DNA from: Candidatus Electronema sp.
Lineage (GTDB): Bacteria > Desulfobacterota > Desulfobulbia > Desulfobulbales > Desulfobulbaceae
Reading direction: 5' to 3'
DNA: 64,000 bases
Assembly (NCBI GenBank): GCA_026645415.1
Contig: JAPEVH010000075.1
Span: 1 to 64,000 of the forward strand
This document shows, one piece after another, positions 32,531 to 41,723 of this stretch. Under the pieces are notes generated by a model that did not search any database, was not told the DNA's origin, and saw nothing but the letters and a program-made list of their open reading frames with translations. The first letter of the stretch is position 1. Each line of letters begins with the position of its first letter. A program made the translations under genes and the position numbers.

Positions 32531-34315
32531 TTAAGGGTGAATAAAATTACTGTTGAGACTTTCTGCAAGATGGCAACGACCTTTACCCAGCCGCTTGGCA
32601 GCATACATAGCATTGTCTGCGCTACTCATTAAGGTTTCTATGTCCTGACCATGATCGGGAAAAATCGCAATGCCAATACTGGTACGCAGTGCTCCTTGGT
32701 GAGTAAGCGTACAATGTAACGAGCCAAGAGCTTGAATGATTCGTTCTGCTACAGCGACTGCCTGCTGCTGTGAACTGATATCTTCAATAATGGCACAAAA
32801 CTCATCGCCACCAAGGCGGGCAGCAGTATCTTCAAGGCGCAAGCAGGCAAGCATCTGCTCTGCAACATGCTGCAAGAAACGATCACCAGCTAAATGACCA
32901 TAACTGTCGTTAATAATCTTAAAGTTGTCTAAATCAAGATACAACAGAGCAATACGACTTTTCTGCCGCCTAGCACGGGCAATTGCAGCTCGTAAGCGTT
33001 CATCAAACATGACTCGGTTAGGGAGTTTAGTGAGCGGATCGTGCATGGCCTGATAGCGAAGTCGCTCTTCTGCCTCTTTCCGTTCACTAATATCAGAGAA
33101 CAAGGCCACATAATTAACAACCCCACCATCTTTGCTGCGAATAACCGAGATAGACAGCCACTGCGGATAGATTTCACCATTTTGGCGACGATTCCAGACC
33201 TCGCCCTGCCAGCGGTCGTGTTCAAGCAAAGCCCGCCACATCTCTTGGTAGAATTCTTTGCTGTGTCTGCCAGAATGCTGGAAAGCGGGATCTTGCCCTA
33301 AGACCTGCTCAGGCTGGTAGCCGGTAATAACCGAAAAAGCAGGATTCACCGTAATAATCCGGTTGTCTGCATCAGTGACTAACATGCCCTCAGAGCTGGT
33401 TTCAAAGACCGTGTGGGCCAGCCGTAGATTGTCTTCGGCCTTTTCTTGCTCAGTTAGATCGCTGATCACGCAGACAAAACCTGTGCATCTACCATCACTG
33501 TCCCGCTGTGGACTAAGCCAATGGCCACCCGGAAATAGAGAGCCGTCTTTACGGACAAACCGCTTCACTGCGTAATGCTGTTCTAATTCCCCAGAGCAGA
33601 GCTGAGTGATAGTGTCTTGAGCTGGCTCAATAAAATCAGTATGGAGCATGTCAAAGAGCCGCATCTGGCGAAATTCCTCTTGGGAATAGCCAAATATCTG
33701 GGCATACATTTCATTAACTAGCTCATAGGTACATTCACGGTTGAGTAAGCCAAGGCAAACGCCTGCATTACTCAGCACAGCCTCGTTGCGCGCCTCGCTT
33801 TCGAGCAAAGCTGCATGAGCACGCTCAAGGGCATTGATCTTTTCGGTCAGCTGTTGGTTGCGATACGCTAATTCTAGTTGGGTTCGGCGGAGCTTGATAT
33901 GGGTAGAGACTCTAGCAATCAGCTCAGAAGGCTCATACGGTTTGGTGAGAAAATCAGCCCCACCTACTTTAAAGCCTCGAATGCGACTCGCCACCTCACC
34001 CATAGCAGTGAGAAAGAGGACAGGAATATCAGTGAGCTGTGGGTCTTTTTTTAGTTGAGAACAGACTTGAAATCCATCCAGCTTCGGCATCCCTATGTCA
34101 AGTAGGATGATTTCGGGCGGAGAAACTTGGCAGTGACGCAATACTTTAGTTGGATCGGCAAGAGCATAAGAGCGAAATCTGTGGGCTTTAAGAATGGCTT
34201 CTAGGAGGCGGAGGTCACTATGCCGGTCATCAACAATCAGAATATATGAGGCAGTAGGCTCCTTGTCAATTTGCCCAAACAGCTTGTCTGACTCAGGGGC
34301 TGCCAATGGTCTCAT
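32531..34315 (-). CDS. Response regulator-PAS-PAS diguanylate cyclase
   Basis: A 594-residue cytoplasmic output protein. A receiver domain (about 20-135) has the phospho-Asp in LLDIGMP (about residue 70) and Lys in TKPYE. A short coiled coil and two PAS domains follow (about 175-290 and 300-420). The GGDEF domain at the end keeps the active site GGDEF (about residue 502) and the inhibitory RxxD site (RLED, five residues before GGDEF), so it should make cyclic di-GMP with product inhibition. No EAL domain. It overlaps the upstream response regulator gene by 23 nt, so the two are translated together; it is the last gene of the phosphorelay cluster. Confidence 0.9.
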   Translation of the reverse strand: MRPLAAPESDKLFGQIDKEPTASYILIVDDRHSDLRLLEAILKAHRFRSYALADPTKVLRHCQVSPPEIILLDIGMPKLDGFQVCSQLKKDPQLTDIPVLFLTAMGEVASRIRGFKVGGADFLTKPYEPSELIARVSTHIKLRRTQLELAYRNQQLTEKINALERAHAALLESEARNEAVLSNAGVCLGLLNRECTYELVNEMYAQIFGYSQEEFRQMRLFDMLHTDFIEPAQDTITQLCSGELEQHYAVKRFVRKDGSLFPGGHWLSPQRDSDGRCTGFVCVISDLTEQEKAEDNLRLAHTVFETSSEGMLVTDADNRIITVNPAFSVITGYQPEQVLGQDPAFQHSGRHSKEFYQEMWRALLEHDRWQGEVWNRRQNGEIYPQWLSISVIRSKDGGVVNYVALFSDISERKEAEERLRYQAMHDPLTKLPNRVMFDERLRAAIARARRQKSRIALLYLDLDNFKIINDSYGHLAGDRFLQHVAEQMLACLRLEDTAARLGGDEFCAIIEDISSQQQAVAVAERIIQALGSLHCTLTHQGALRTSIGIAIFPDHGQDIETLMSSADNAMYAAKRLGKGRCHLAESLNSNFIHP

Positions 34316-34982
34316 CTTTTCGGGTCATAGCCTCCATGATCAAGGCCATCAGACTTGCTTGAATGCGCTTTTTCACCTTTTTAGTGGATGTATTGGTAAA
34401 GCGAATACTGGCCCCATCTGTACCAATCAGAGCATAGGCTGCCTCTTCACCAGTCAATCCATGAAAAGCAGCATCAAAGACTTCGCCATTTTCAATATAG
34501 AAGAACCCCTTTTTACCGTCTGATGTACTAATTTCTAGCAGGCAGGTCTTTTGCTCCAAGGCGATCATCTGGAGAAAATTAGCCACTGAAATTCCTTTCA
34601 AGACACCGTCTGCGTCTGAACGTGGCTTGAGGGCAGTTTGGATTGCATCGACCAGTTTATTGATCGTAAATGGTTTTTTCAGCAGGAGTTGGCCTGTTTG
34701 GGCAAACTGCTTTTCAATATCCGGCGTAGAATGAGCAGTCATGATCACGCAGGGTATTTTAGGAAACGCATCGTTAATATAAGCCAAAAGCGTGAGACCA
34801 TCAATTTTCGGCATCTGCAAGTCAGTAATAATCAAATCTACTGGTTTACGATTGAGCACACCAATAGCTTCCTCTCCATTGTTGGAGAGAATGATGTCAA
34901 AATCCTGCTTGTATTTTTTTAAACTGATGCCCAGCAGCCGCTGAAACCCCAGATCATCGTCAACTATAAGCACGTTTTTCAT
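34293..34982 (-). CDS. Response regulator with DUF4388 output domain
   Basis: A 229-residue two-domain protein. The receiver (about 1-115) has the acidic pair DDD, phospho-Asp in LIITDLQMP (about residue 54), and the Lys of LLKKPF. The rest (about 130-215) resembles DUF4388 (FLQMIALEQKTCLLEI, GFFYIENGEVFDAAF), a domain that follows receivers in many deltaproteobacterial regulators and is proposed to mediate protein contacts in polarity or motility control. No DNA-binding domain. It overlaps the diguanylate cyclase gene by 23 nt. Confidence 0.85.
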   Translation of the reverse strand: MKNVLIVDDDLGFQRLLGISLKKYKQDFDIILSNNGEEAIGVLNRKPVDLIITDLQMPKIDGLTLLAYINDAFPKIPCVIMTAHSTPDIEKQFAQTGQLLLKKPFTINKLVDAIQTALKPRSDADGVLKGISVANFLQMIALEQKTCLLEISTSDGKKGFFYIENGEVFDAAFHGLTGEEAAYALIGTDGASIRFTNTSTKKVKKRIQASLMALIMEAMTRKDETIGSP

Positions 34983-35017
34983 GTTCCATGCTGCTGAAAA
35001 AGTTTATTAAAAAAAAT

Positions 35018-36169
35018 TCAAATCTCTTTGTCTGCTTTCTGAAAGTCAAGCAGCGAACAAACCATTTGATCTAATCGCTCTGCTGCTTTAACAACAGGAC
35101 GGCTAACGGTCTCAAATTCCTTGTTATCTCTCAGTATGCTGCTAACGGCATCAATACCAAAGAGAATTGTAGCCAAATTTTCTCGAATCGCCTTGCGATT
35201 ACGGTCAATAAAACTGTTGATTGCTGATTCTGCTGCTTGGCAAAGCTGAGTTGGATCTTCCAGAAACACGTGTGCTGTTCCTTCTGTCTCTCCTTCATCG
35301 TCAAAAAGCGGCAAATGGAGGAATTGTGCTTTTGTTCCGCCAACAGAATTTGGTAAGCATTCTTCACAGGATGCACCACAATTTTGAAGGATCTCTTTGC
35401 CACTTCGGCCAAGCAAGTCTGATAACCTTAAACCGGAAAATTCAATAGCCTGTCTGTTTGCCCAAACAATCTTGCCGCCTGTATCCTCAATAAAGATTTT
35501 TTCCTGAACACTATCTAAAATGGCCAAGAACTTACTGCTTTCTCGCCGCAACTGATCTAGCTCACTCTCAGTTGCCATGCTGTTTTGGTGCAACGATTGA
35601 ATCAGACTGTCAGACTGTAACTTTTGTTGCTCAAGCAGCTGCTTAATCCTGAGCTGCACCATAATCCGAGCATTGAGAATCTGGAGATTAATCGGCTTGC
35701 TGATATAATCAACCGCCCCAAGACTAAAGCCACGACATTCATCGTCCTCTCTATCACGGGCACTGACAAAGATAACCGCAATTCGTCGGGTTTTTGGATT
35801 TTCTTTCAGTCGTCGGCAGACCTCATAGCCATCCATACCGGGCATATTGAGATCAAGGAGAATAATGTCTGGCTGCCGCGCTGCGGCTAAATCAAGGCCA
35901 TGAATACCTGTTGAGGCTATGGAGACGGTATACTCTTTTTCCAGCGTTTTTTTCATGAGCTGGAGATGGAATACATCATCATCAATAAAGAGGAGATGAA
36001 AGTGGAGGGTATTGATCGTTCTCGTAGAGCACTTATGGGGAATGATAGTCTCTTTGGACATAACATTGCCACAAAATTGGCAGCTAATTGGTTGATGATC
36101 AATCTGCTCTAGCAGTTCATCTTGGACTGTATTTCGTCCGCCGCATTCCTCACAGAAGATGACCTTCAT
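35018..36169 (-). CDS. Zinc-ribbon receiver-PAS protein with kinase-like tail lacking His
   Basis: A 383-residue protein. The first 45 residues form a zinc-ribbon-like unit with two C-x2-C pairs (FCEECGG and SCQFCGN). A receiver follows (about 57-175) with phospho-Asp in ILLDLNMPG and Lys in SKPI; then a coiled coil, a PAS domain with a CEECLP segment of extra Cys, and a helical end like a kinase dimerisation region but without an H-E/D-x2-R/T-P motif and without ATP-binding boxes. It therefore cannot phosphorylate by itself. It begins 6 nt after the hybrid kinase gene, suggesting it receives or relays that kinase's signal. The Cys pairs could respond to redox state or zinc. Confidence 0.75.
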   Translation of the reverse strand: MKVIFCEECGGRNTVQDELLEQIDHQPISCQFCGNVMSKETIIPHKCSTRTINTLHFHLLFIDDDVFHLQLMKKTLEKEYTVSIASTGIHGLDLAAARQPDIILLDLNMPGMDGYEVCRRLKENPKTRRIAVIFVSARDREDDECRGFSLGAVDYISKPINLQILNARIMVQLRIKQLLEQQKLQSDSLIQSLHQNSMATESELDQLRRESSKFLAILDSVQEKIFIEDTGGKIVWANRQAIEFSGLRLSDLLGRSGKEILQNCGASCEECLPNSVGGTKAQFLHLPLFDDEGETEGTAHVFLEDPTQLCQAAESAINSFIDRNRKAIRENLATILFGIDAVSSILRDNKEFETVSRPVVKAAERLDQMVCSLLDFQKADKEI

Positions 36170-36175
36170 AACACG

Positions 36176-39100
36176 TTAGACTCCGTCGTTCAGAGCCAGT
36201 AGAGGTTGGAGTTCCTTCTCCAAGCGATCTAGTAGGCCTAAGTAATCTGCTGCTTCACCGGCTTTACCTTTGAGTTCAATCTGCCGCACCAGCTCTGCCT
36301 GATCATTTAGGCCAATGCCAAGGAGTACACCTTTGGCTTTATGACCTGAGGCAGACAAAGACGCAAGGTCGTCTGCTGCCAACTCTTTTCTGGCCTGCGC
36401 TAAGGTCTCACTAATCGAACTGGCAGAAATCTGCACCATCTGCTCTACCTGTTCTGGTTCCAAACTGTATATGTTTTTGAGATGTTCAGCAACTCCTGCT
36501 ACCAACCCATTGTTTTTTTTTTCTTCCATATCAGTCGTTACAGTCTCCTCAGCCTGTATTTGTTTTGTCATACAACTACAGTCAGCCACCATTGGTAGCT
36601 GCTGCGTTAGTTGCGGGCAGCATTTTTTGAAGGCCCGGTAAATATCTTTTATAGTGAATGGCTTAAGGGTATAAGCATCCATCCCACTTGCAAGACAACG
36701 CTGCTCATCTTCTTTAACATTGTTTGCGGTCAGAGCAACAATTGGCAGATGTCTTCCCCGAAGTTGATGACGTAGGTCATCACAAAATGCCTGTGGCATA
36801 TTTGGTGTGTTCAAGCAGCAATTTTCCTTCTCACAGCCTCGGATAATCTTGGTTACAGCTAAACCATCCATGACAGGCATCTGGAGATCCATTAAAACTG
36901 CATCAAAATCTTGTTTCAGAATCTGATGCAGTGCCTCCTCGCCATTACACGCCTCAGCAATCTCATGACCATCGCGGCGTAACATAGACTTAGCAAGGAA
37001 ACGGTTTGCCTCATTATCATCAACCACAAGAATGCGCATGGGTTGAATGGTTTCTGACGGCTGATCTTGCTCATCGGCCAAACCAAATAAGGCAGTAAAG
37101 GTAAAGATACTCCCTTGGCCCGGCTCACTTTCAGCCCCAATCCGACCATCCATTAAGGCGCAGAGCTGACTACAGATTGTGAGGCCCAAACCAACCCCTT
37201 CCTTTACTCTGCGAATACTGCTGTCTACTTGGACAAATTTCTCAAATATCTCGTGCAGTCTATCTGATGGAATACCAATTCCTTGATCACGGACTTGGAA
37301 AATTAGCAGTAAGGCATCTTTTTGTTGTTTCTCTGTTGCCGCTTGAACAAAAATTTCTCCTTGTTCACTAAATTTTATACTGTTATTCAGCAGATTAACA
37401 AGAATTTGTTGTAAACGCAACGCATCTCCGACAACAAAACGGGGAATATCAGCCGCAATTTCCCAGCGTAAACTCAAACCTTTTTCTTCTGCGAGATAAC
37501 GAACCGATTGCACTGCTCCACGCACTGCTCCTTCTAATTCAAAAGGTGCTGAGGTAAGCTGGAGCTTGCCTGCCTCGATCTGTGCAAAATCAAGGAGATC
37601 ATCGATCATGCCTAACAAAAAATCAGCCGCATTTTTTGCTTTGCTAATACAAAGCTGCTGCTCCTCGTTGAGCATCTCCTGATCTAAAGAGAGCCGCTCT
37701 ATCCCAAGAATAATGGCATTCATTGGTGTGCGCAGCTCATGGCTGATATTAGCCAGAAAATCATTTTTCGCCTGATTGGCTTCCTCAGCGCGCTCTTTGG
37801 CAAGCTGAAGCTGGCGTTCCTCTTCTTTCTGGCGACTACTATCTTTGGTTAACCAGACTACGCCTTGTTCTGGCGAACTCAAATCAATAATTTTGCCAGT
37901 TAACGAGCACCAGAAAAGGCTGCCATCTTTGCGCCGCATACGCAAATCTGTATGAAAGATTTGGTCATTGGCAAAACGTTCTTCTGCTGCGCTGAGTGTA
38001 TGTTGATAGGCTTCTTCATGCTCAAAAATCAACGACATCGGCTGAAGAAGGCTCTCCTCATCATCCTTGTAACCAAATATATCTGCAGCAGCCCGACTAA
38101 CCCAAGCAAACTGATTTTCTACCACATGAAAAATGCCAATCGCTGCATGTTCTACCACCAGCTCCAATTTAGCAAGCTGGGCTTTGAACTGGCGTTCTAA
38201 CTCTAGGCGCTCCGTAATATCATTCTTAATAGCAAGATAATAGGAAATGGCTCCTTTGTCATCATAAAGCGGGCAGACGGTTTGCCCTTCCCAGTACAGA
38301 TGACCATCCTTTCTTCTCCGCCGGAGGAAACCTTTCCATGTACCACCGCTGCTAATTTTTCGCCATATTTCTTTGCTAATTTCAGCATCTGCTTCACTTG
38401 CAGCAAGTAAGCCCGGATCAGCATCTTGCAGCTCCTTTCGACTCCAGCCAGTCATTTCTGTAAAAAAAGGATTGACATAAACTGCTTTGGCATTTTTGTC
38501 TGTAATGACGATAGCACTGCTGCTTTGCTCTACTGCTTGCGAGAAAAGAAAGAGCTGCCTTTGCTCTTTTTTTCGCTCGGAAATATCTGCAAAAAAGGAA
38601 AAGCAAAGATTGCCTTTACTGCCCGGCGCAGTAATACAAGAGGAGTTCATCAGCACATCAGTTGTGCCACCTGCTGGGAGCCGCAGTTTACCCTCTTGGG
38701 AAATATTGGCTTTATCGCTGGCATCACGAGAACGGTGGACTATAAATTCATCAGGATGATGGCCAATAATTAGACCAGCTTCTAAGTGAAGGAGTTGACA
38801 GAGGCTCTGGTTCACTTCTGAGATAAGACCTGTGCTGTCATCCTCCAGCCAGAAGCCCTGTGGGTTACGGTTGATAATTGCTTCATATTTTTCCTTTTCT
38901 GCAATCCGCTGTTCTGCCTCAAATTTCAACGTCTCAGCAGCTTGCATAGCCTGTCGGTGTCGCCGATTGACCATGTACAGCAGCACGAGCATGATAAGAA
39001 GCATAACTGCCAGTATGGCAATATAGCCAGAATAGTCAGAAGAAGCAGGATGATAGTTGCTACGAAACCAGTCCTTGCTCACTACATGAATCAGTGCCAA

Positions 39101-39958
39101 ACTCCGATTAACTACAGGCTGGCAGAAAAAATAGTATTCCCGACCTTCACTGTTATTTAAATGAAGAAAGCCTTGACTGAATAATTCTTCTTGATTGTAG
39201 TGAGGAAAATCAAGAACCTGAATAGGTAAAGGCTGGTCATTGTCTTCTGACAAAATCTCAGCGGACAGTGGTTTGAGAGAGGCAAGAGAACCATCTGTAG
39301 TATTGAAGAGAATAGCACCATCTGTGCTCAGGCCAATACGTAGATCCTTTAGATCAGGAGGTTCTAAGGTAAAGGCCGTGGTAAAGGAGTGGAGATGAAA
39401 AAATGCAGGTCTAATTTCCAGTACAGCCACGCCAAGAGGGAGATTGCCGTTTTTGACCGTCTGGGCATAGTAGAGCTTAGTTCGGCCATCATTCACTGTC
39501 ATGATAGCATACAAACCATGTCCGCTTCGTAATGCGTTGCGGACATAGATACTCATTCGGTAATTTTTGCCAACTAACTCTTTTTTACTTGAATGGAGGC
39601 AGGTGCCATCTAAGCTCACTAAAAAAACAGAGGTGATATTCTCAATAGCAGAAATAGCTTCTAGGCTTCTATCTACCATGCCTGCTGCAATCTCGGAAGT
39701 CTCCTGTCCATCTAAGTGTTTATCCAGTGTGTTGATAATAACTGGATTTTTAACCAACAAAGTGGAAATGCTAACAAGTTGGTTAAAGGTTTGCCGAAGC
39801 GACTCCCCTTCTTGGCTTAAGGAGTAGCGATAGATATTGATATCCTGCTCAAGGTGCCTTTGATGATTGTATACGACAAACATGCCACCCAGCAGAACAA
39901 GAGCAACAAGCCCAGCCGCTATCACGGTGTACAAAATGAGCATTTTGCTGTTCTTCAT
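36176..39958 (-). CDS. Hybrid sensor histidine kinase with three PAS, receiver and HPt domains
   Basis: A 1260-residue inner-membrane kinase. TM1 is about residues 7-30, a periplasmic sensor of about 280 residues looks like a dCache domain, and TM2 is about 312-335. Three PAS units follow (about 355-460, 470-590, 600-720). The dimerisation/phosphoacceptor motif ISHELRTPMNAII lies near 738, the ATPase with DQGIGIPSDRL and GVGLGLTIC next, the receiver Asp in VLMDLQMPVMDG near 1022, and an HPt His in ASGHKAKGVLLG near 1206. The chain His-Asp-His lets it pass phosphate on to the separate receiver proteins encoded downstream. It lies 6 nt upstream of the zinc-ribbon receiver gene. Confidence 0.92.
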   Translation of the reverse strand: MKNSKMLILYTVIAAGLVALVLLGGMFVVYNHQRHLEQDINIYRYSLSQEGESLRQTFNQLVSISTLLVKNPVIINTLDKHLDGQETSEIAAGMVDRSLEAISAIENITSVFLVSLDGTCLHSSKKELVGKNYRMSIYVRNALRSGHGLYAIMTVNDGRTKLYYAQTVKNGNLPLGVAVLEIRPAFFHLHSFTTAFTLEPPDLKDLRIGLSTDGAILFNTTDGSLASLKPLSAEILSEDNDQPLPIQVLDFPHYNQEELFSQGFLHLNNSEGREYYFFCQPVVNRSLALIHVVSKDWFRSNYHPASSDYSGYIAILAVMLLIMLVLLYMVNRRHRQAMQAAETLKFEAEQRIAEKEKYEAIINRNPQGFWLEDDSTGLISEVNQSLCQLLHLEAGLIIGHHPDEFIVHRSRDASDKANISQEGKLRLPAGGTTDVLMNSSCITAPGSKGNLCFSFFADISERKKEQRQLFLFSQAVEQSSSAIVITDKNAKAVYVNPFFTEMTGWSRKELQDADPGLLAASEADAEISKEIWRKISSGGTWKGFLRRRRKDGHLYWEGQTVCPLYDDKGAISYYLAIKNDITERLELERQFKAQLAKLELVVEHAAIGIFHVVENQFAWVSRAAADIFGYKDDEESLLQPMSLIFEHEEAYQHTLSAAEERFANDQIFHTDLRMRRKDGSLFWCSLTGKIIDLSSPEQGVVWLTKDSSRQKEEERQLQLAKERAEEANQAKNDFLANISHELRTPMNAIILGIERLSLDQEMLNEEQQLCISKAKNAADFLLGMIDDLLDFAQIEAGKLQLTSAPFELEGAVRGAVQSVRYLAEEKGLSLRWEIAADIPRFVVGDALRLQQILVNLLNNSIKFSEQGEIFVQAATEKQQKDALLLIFQVRDQGIGIPSDRLHEIFEKFVQVDSSIRRVKEGVGLGLTICSQLCALMDGRIGAESEPGQGSIFTFTALFGLADEQDQPSETIQPMRILVVDDNEANRFLAKSMLRRDGHEIAEACNGEEALHQILKQDFDAVLMDLQMPVMDGLAVTKIIRGCEKENCCLNTPNMPQAFCDDLRHQLRGRHLPIVALTANNVKEDEQRCLASGMDAYTLKPFTIKDIYRAFKKCCPQLTQQLPMVADCSCMTKQIQAEETVTTDMEEKKNNGLVAGVAEHLKNIYSLEPEQVEQMVQISASSISETLAQARKELAADDLASLSASGHKAKGVLLGIGLNDQAELVRQIELKGKAGEAADYLGLLDRLEKELQPLLALNDGV

Positions 39959-40032
39959 TGTTCTTGCTGAGACAGATCAGGAAAATAAAAGTAACGTTTG
40001 GATTCCAGACAAAAGCGTTGGCGGCGATGTTT

Positions 40033-41208
40033 TTATATAAGCGGGCTATGCGCCTGCTTATACAAGGTAATAACCTCTTCTAAGGTTGGCTTTCTGGGAT
40101 TATTGGCTACAGGCCGAGCTACTGTCAGAGCAATTTGAGCCATCTCTGGAATTTTTTCGACAGGAATATCCAGTTCCGCCAGCGTAGCTGGAATCCCTAC
40201 ATCAGCATTGAGATCAAAAAGCGCGTCCACGCAAAGTTGCGCAGCCTCCCGCATTGACAGCCCATCAAGATTTTGGCCGAGAGCTTCAGCTAAGTCAGCA
40301 AACTTTTTCATATTGCCAGGGAGATTATACTGGACCACATACGGCAGCAGTACTGCATTGGCCAAACCGTGTGGAATGCCGAACATGCCACCCAGAGGAT
40401 AGGCCATTGCATGAACAAGGCCAACTCCGGCCATAGCTAAGGCTTTGCCACCAAGGAGTGATCCCATGAGCATGGCTGCTCGTGCTTCCAAATTGCCGCC
40501 ATTGGCACAAGCCGCTGGCAGGTTCTCGGCAATCAGGCGCACTGCGGCCAAAGAGTGCATCTCAGAGATGGCATGAGCTTGAGTTGAGGTATAGGCTTCA
40601 AGGGCATGAGTCAGCGCATCAATACCTGTGTAGGCTGTAACCTTTGGCGGTAGGCTGAGAGTCAGTTCTGGATCAAGAATAGCAGCATCAGGATAGAGCG
40701 GGTCGCCATTCATGCCGCCTTTAGAGCCAGTCTCCTCGTTGATAAAAACCGCTGTAAAGGTCACTTCAGCACCAGTACCTGCTGAAGTTGGCACCATGAT
40801 TTTTGGCACACCGGGCTTCTTAATCAAGCCAAGACCAAGATAGTCTGCGGCCTTGCCACCGTTGGTCAAGAGTATAGAAACGGCCTTAGCCACATCCATT
40901 GCTGATCCACCACCCGCGCCAACAACACAGTCACAGCCATTTTCTTTGGCAAGAGCATAGGCCTGATCAGCTAGACGAAGACCTGGCTCTGGATCAACCT
41001 GATCATAGACAATACAAGGAAGCTGCTCTTGCTCCAGTGCTTCTGTAAAATGACAAAGCAGCCCAGCCTTAACCAAACCAGGATCAATGACCAGCAGCAC
41101 TTTGCTTCCCTTGAAATCTTTGACAGTTGCTCCCAGCTTTTTAACTTCGCCAAGTCCATACTGAATACGAGTTGGTAGCGTAATAGTGAATGACTGATGA
41201 AGTATCAT
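40033..41208 (-). CDS. Iron-containing alcohol dehydrogenase
   Basis: A 391-residue NAD-linked enzyme of the group III iron alcohol dehydrogenases. The nucleotide site GAGGGSAMDVAKA, the core TSAGTGAEVTF and the metal ligands (Asp in GIDALTHALEAY, His in GLVHAMAYPLGG and IPHGLANA) are intact. It may oxidise ethanol, propanediol or butanol; no partner aldehyde dehydrogenase is near. It is embedded between mobB (32 nt upstream) and the hybrid kinase, an unexpected place for a metabolic gene. RBS AAGGAA before the ATG at 41208. Confidence 0.9.
   Translation of the reverse strand: MILHQSFTITLPTRIQYGLGEVKKLGATVKDFKGSKVLLVIDPGLVKAGLLCHFTEALEQEQLPCIVYDQVDPEPGLRLADQAYALAKENGCDCVVGAGGGSAMDVAKAVSILLTNGGKAADYLGLGLIKKPGVPKIMVPTSAGTGAEVTFTAVFINEETGSKGGMNGDPLYPDAAILDPELTLSLPPKVTAYTGIDALTHALEAYTSTQAHAISEMHSLAAVRLIAENLPAACANGGNLEARAAMLMGSLLGGKALAMAGVGLVHAMAYPLGGMFGIPHGLANAVLLPYVVQYNLPGNMKKFADLAEALGQNLDGLSMREAAQLCVDALFDLNADVGIPATLAELDIPVEKIPEMAQIALTVARPVANNPRKPTLEEVITLYKQAHSPLI
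40036..40062. terminator. 11-bp stem-loop at the end of the alcohol dehydrogenase gene
   Basis: TATAAGCGGGC (40036-40046) pairs with GCCTGCTTATA (40052-40062), one G-T pair, loop TATGC. It overlaps the last codons and nearly the stop codon. It lacks a T run on the minus strand, so intrinsic termination is uncertain; it could stabilise the 3' end. Confidence 0.5.
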
Positions 41209-41240
41209 GATATGTTCCTTGAATTTTTTAATCTTTCTCC

Positions 41241-41723
41241 TTAAAGAAGAAAGCGTTGCTCAATAAAATCTGTTAGCCTGCTAAGTTCATGGAGCGCAAA
41301 AATATTCTCGCCAGATACCGTGCGGTCGCTGGCTATGGCAATCACGTTCTGTACCTGCTCTCGTAGAAGTGTACCACCACGATGTACCTCTATTTTTGGC
41401 ACATTTTTTGCTTCTTTGAAGCCCTCACCGATAACGATATCCATATCAACAAAAAAGCGGTTGGCAATGTCTAGCAAATCCTTGGGCTGTTTTTCAAGGG
41501 TAATAATCAACCGATCTGGTGCAGCCAAAGCTACTGCGTCTGCCCCCATCTGTCGGTGGATTGCCGTATCAGTACCCTCTTGATCAGCAAGTAGGCCAAG
41601 CTCTTTCGTTGATTTGACTACTGCTACTGTATAACCACGTTCCTTGAGTTGCCGAACAACTTGACTCGCTAAAGTGGTCTTGCCACAACTGTGCCAGCCA
41701 ATAAAGGTAATGATCGCTGGCAT
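41241..41723 (-). CDS. mobB: Molybdopterin-guanine dinucleotide biosynthesis protein MobB-like GTPase
   Basis: A 160-residue P-loop protein. Walker A is GWHSCGKTT at about residues 8-16, and the MobB pattern VIGEGFKEAKNVPKIEVHR is near 95-115. MobB binds GTP and assists MobA in making molybdopterin-guanine dinucleotide for Mo/W enzymes. MobA is not adjacent. Its start overlaps the stop of the large hybrid kinase (TGATG), so it is coupled to that gene. The molybdopterin-binding protein at 54998 also belongs to molybdenum metabolism. Confidence 0.9.
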   Translation of the reverse strand: MPAIITFIGWHSCGKTTLASQVVRQLKERGYTVAVVKSTKELGLLADQEGTDTAIHRQMGADAVALAAPDRLIITLEKQPKDLLDIANRFFVDMDIVIGEGFKEAKNVPKIEVHRGGTLLREQVQNVIAIASDRTVSGENIFALHELSRLTDFIEQRFLL

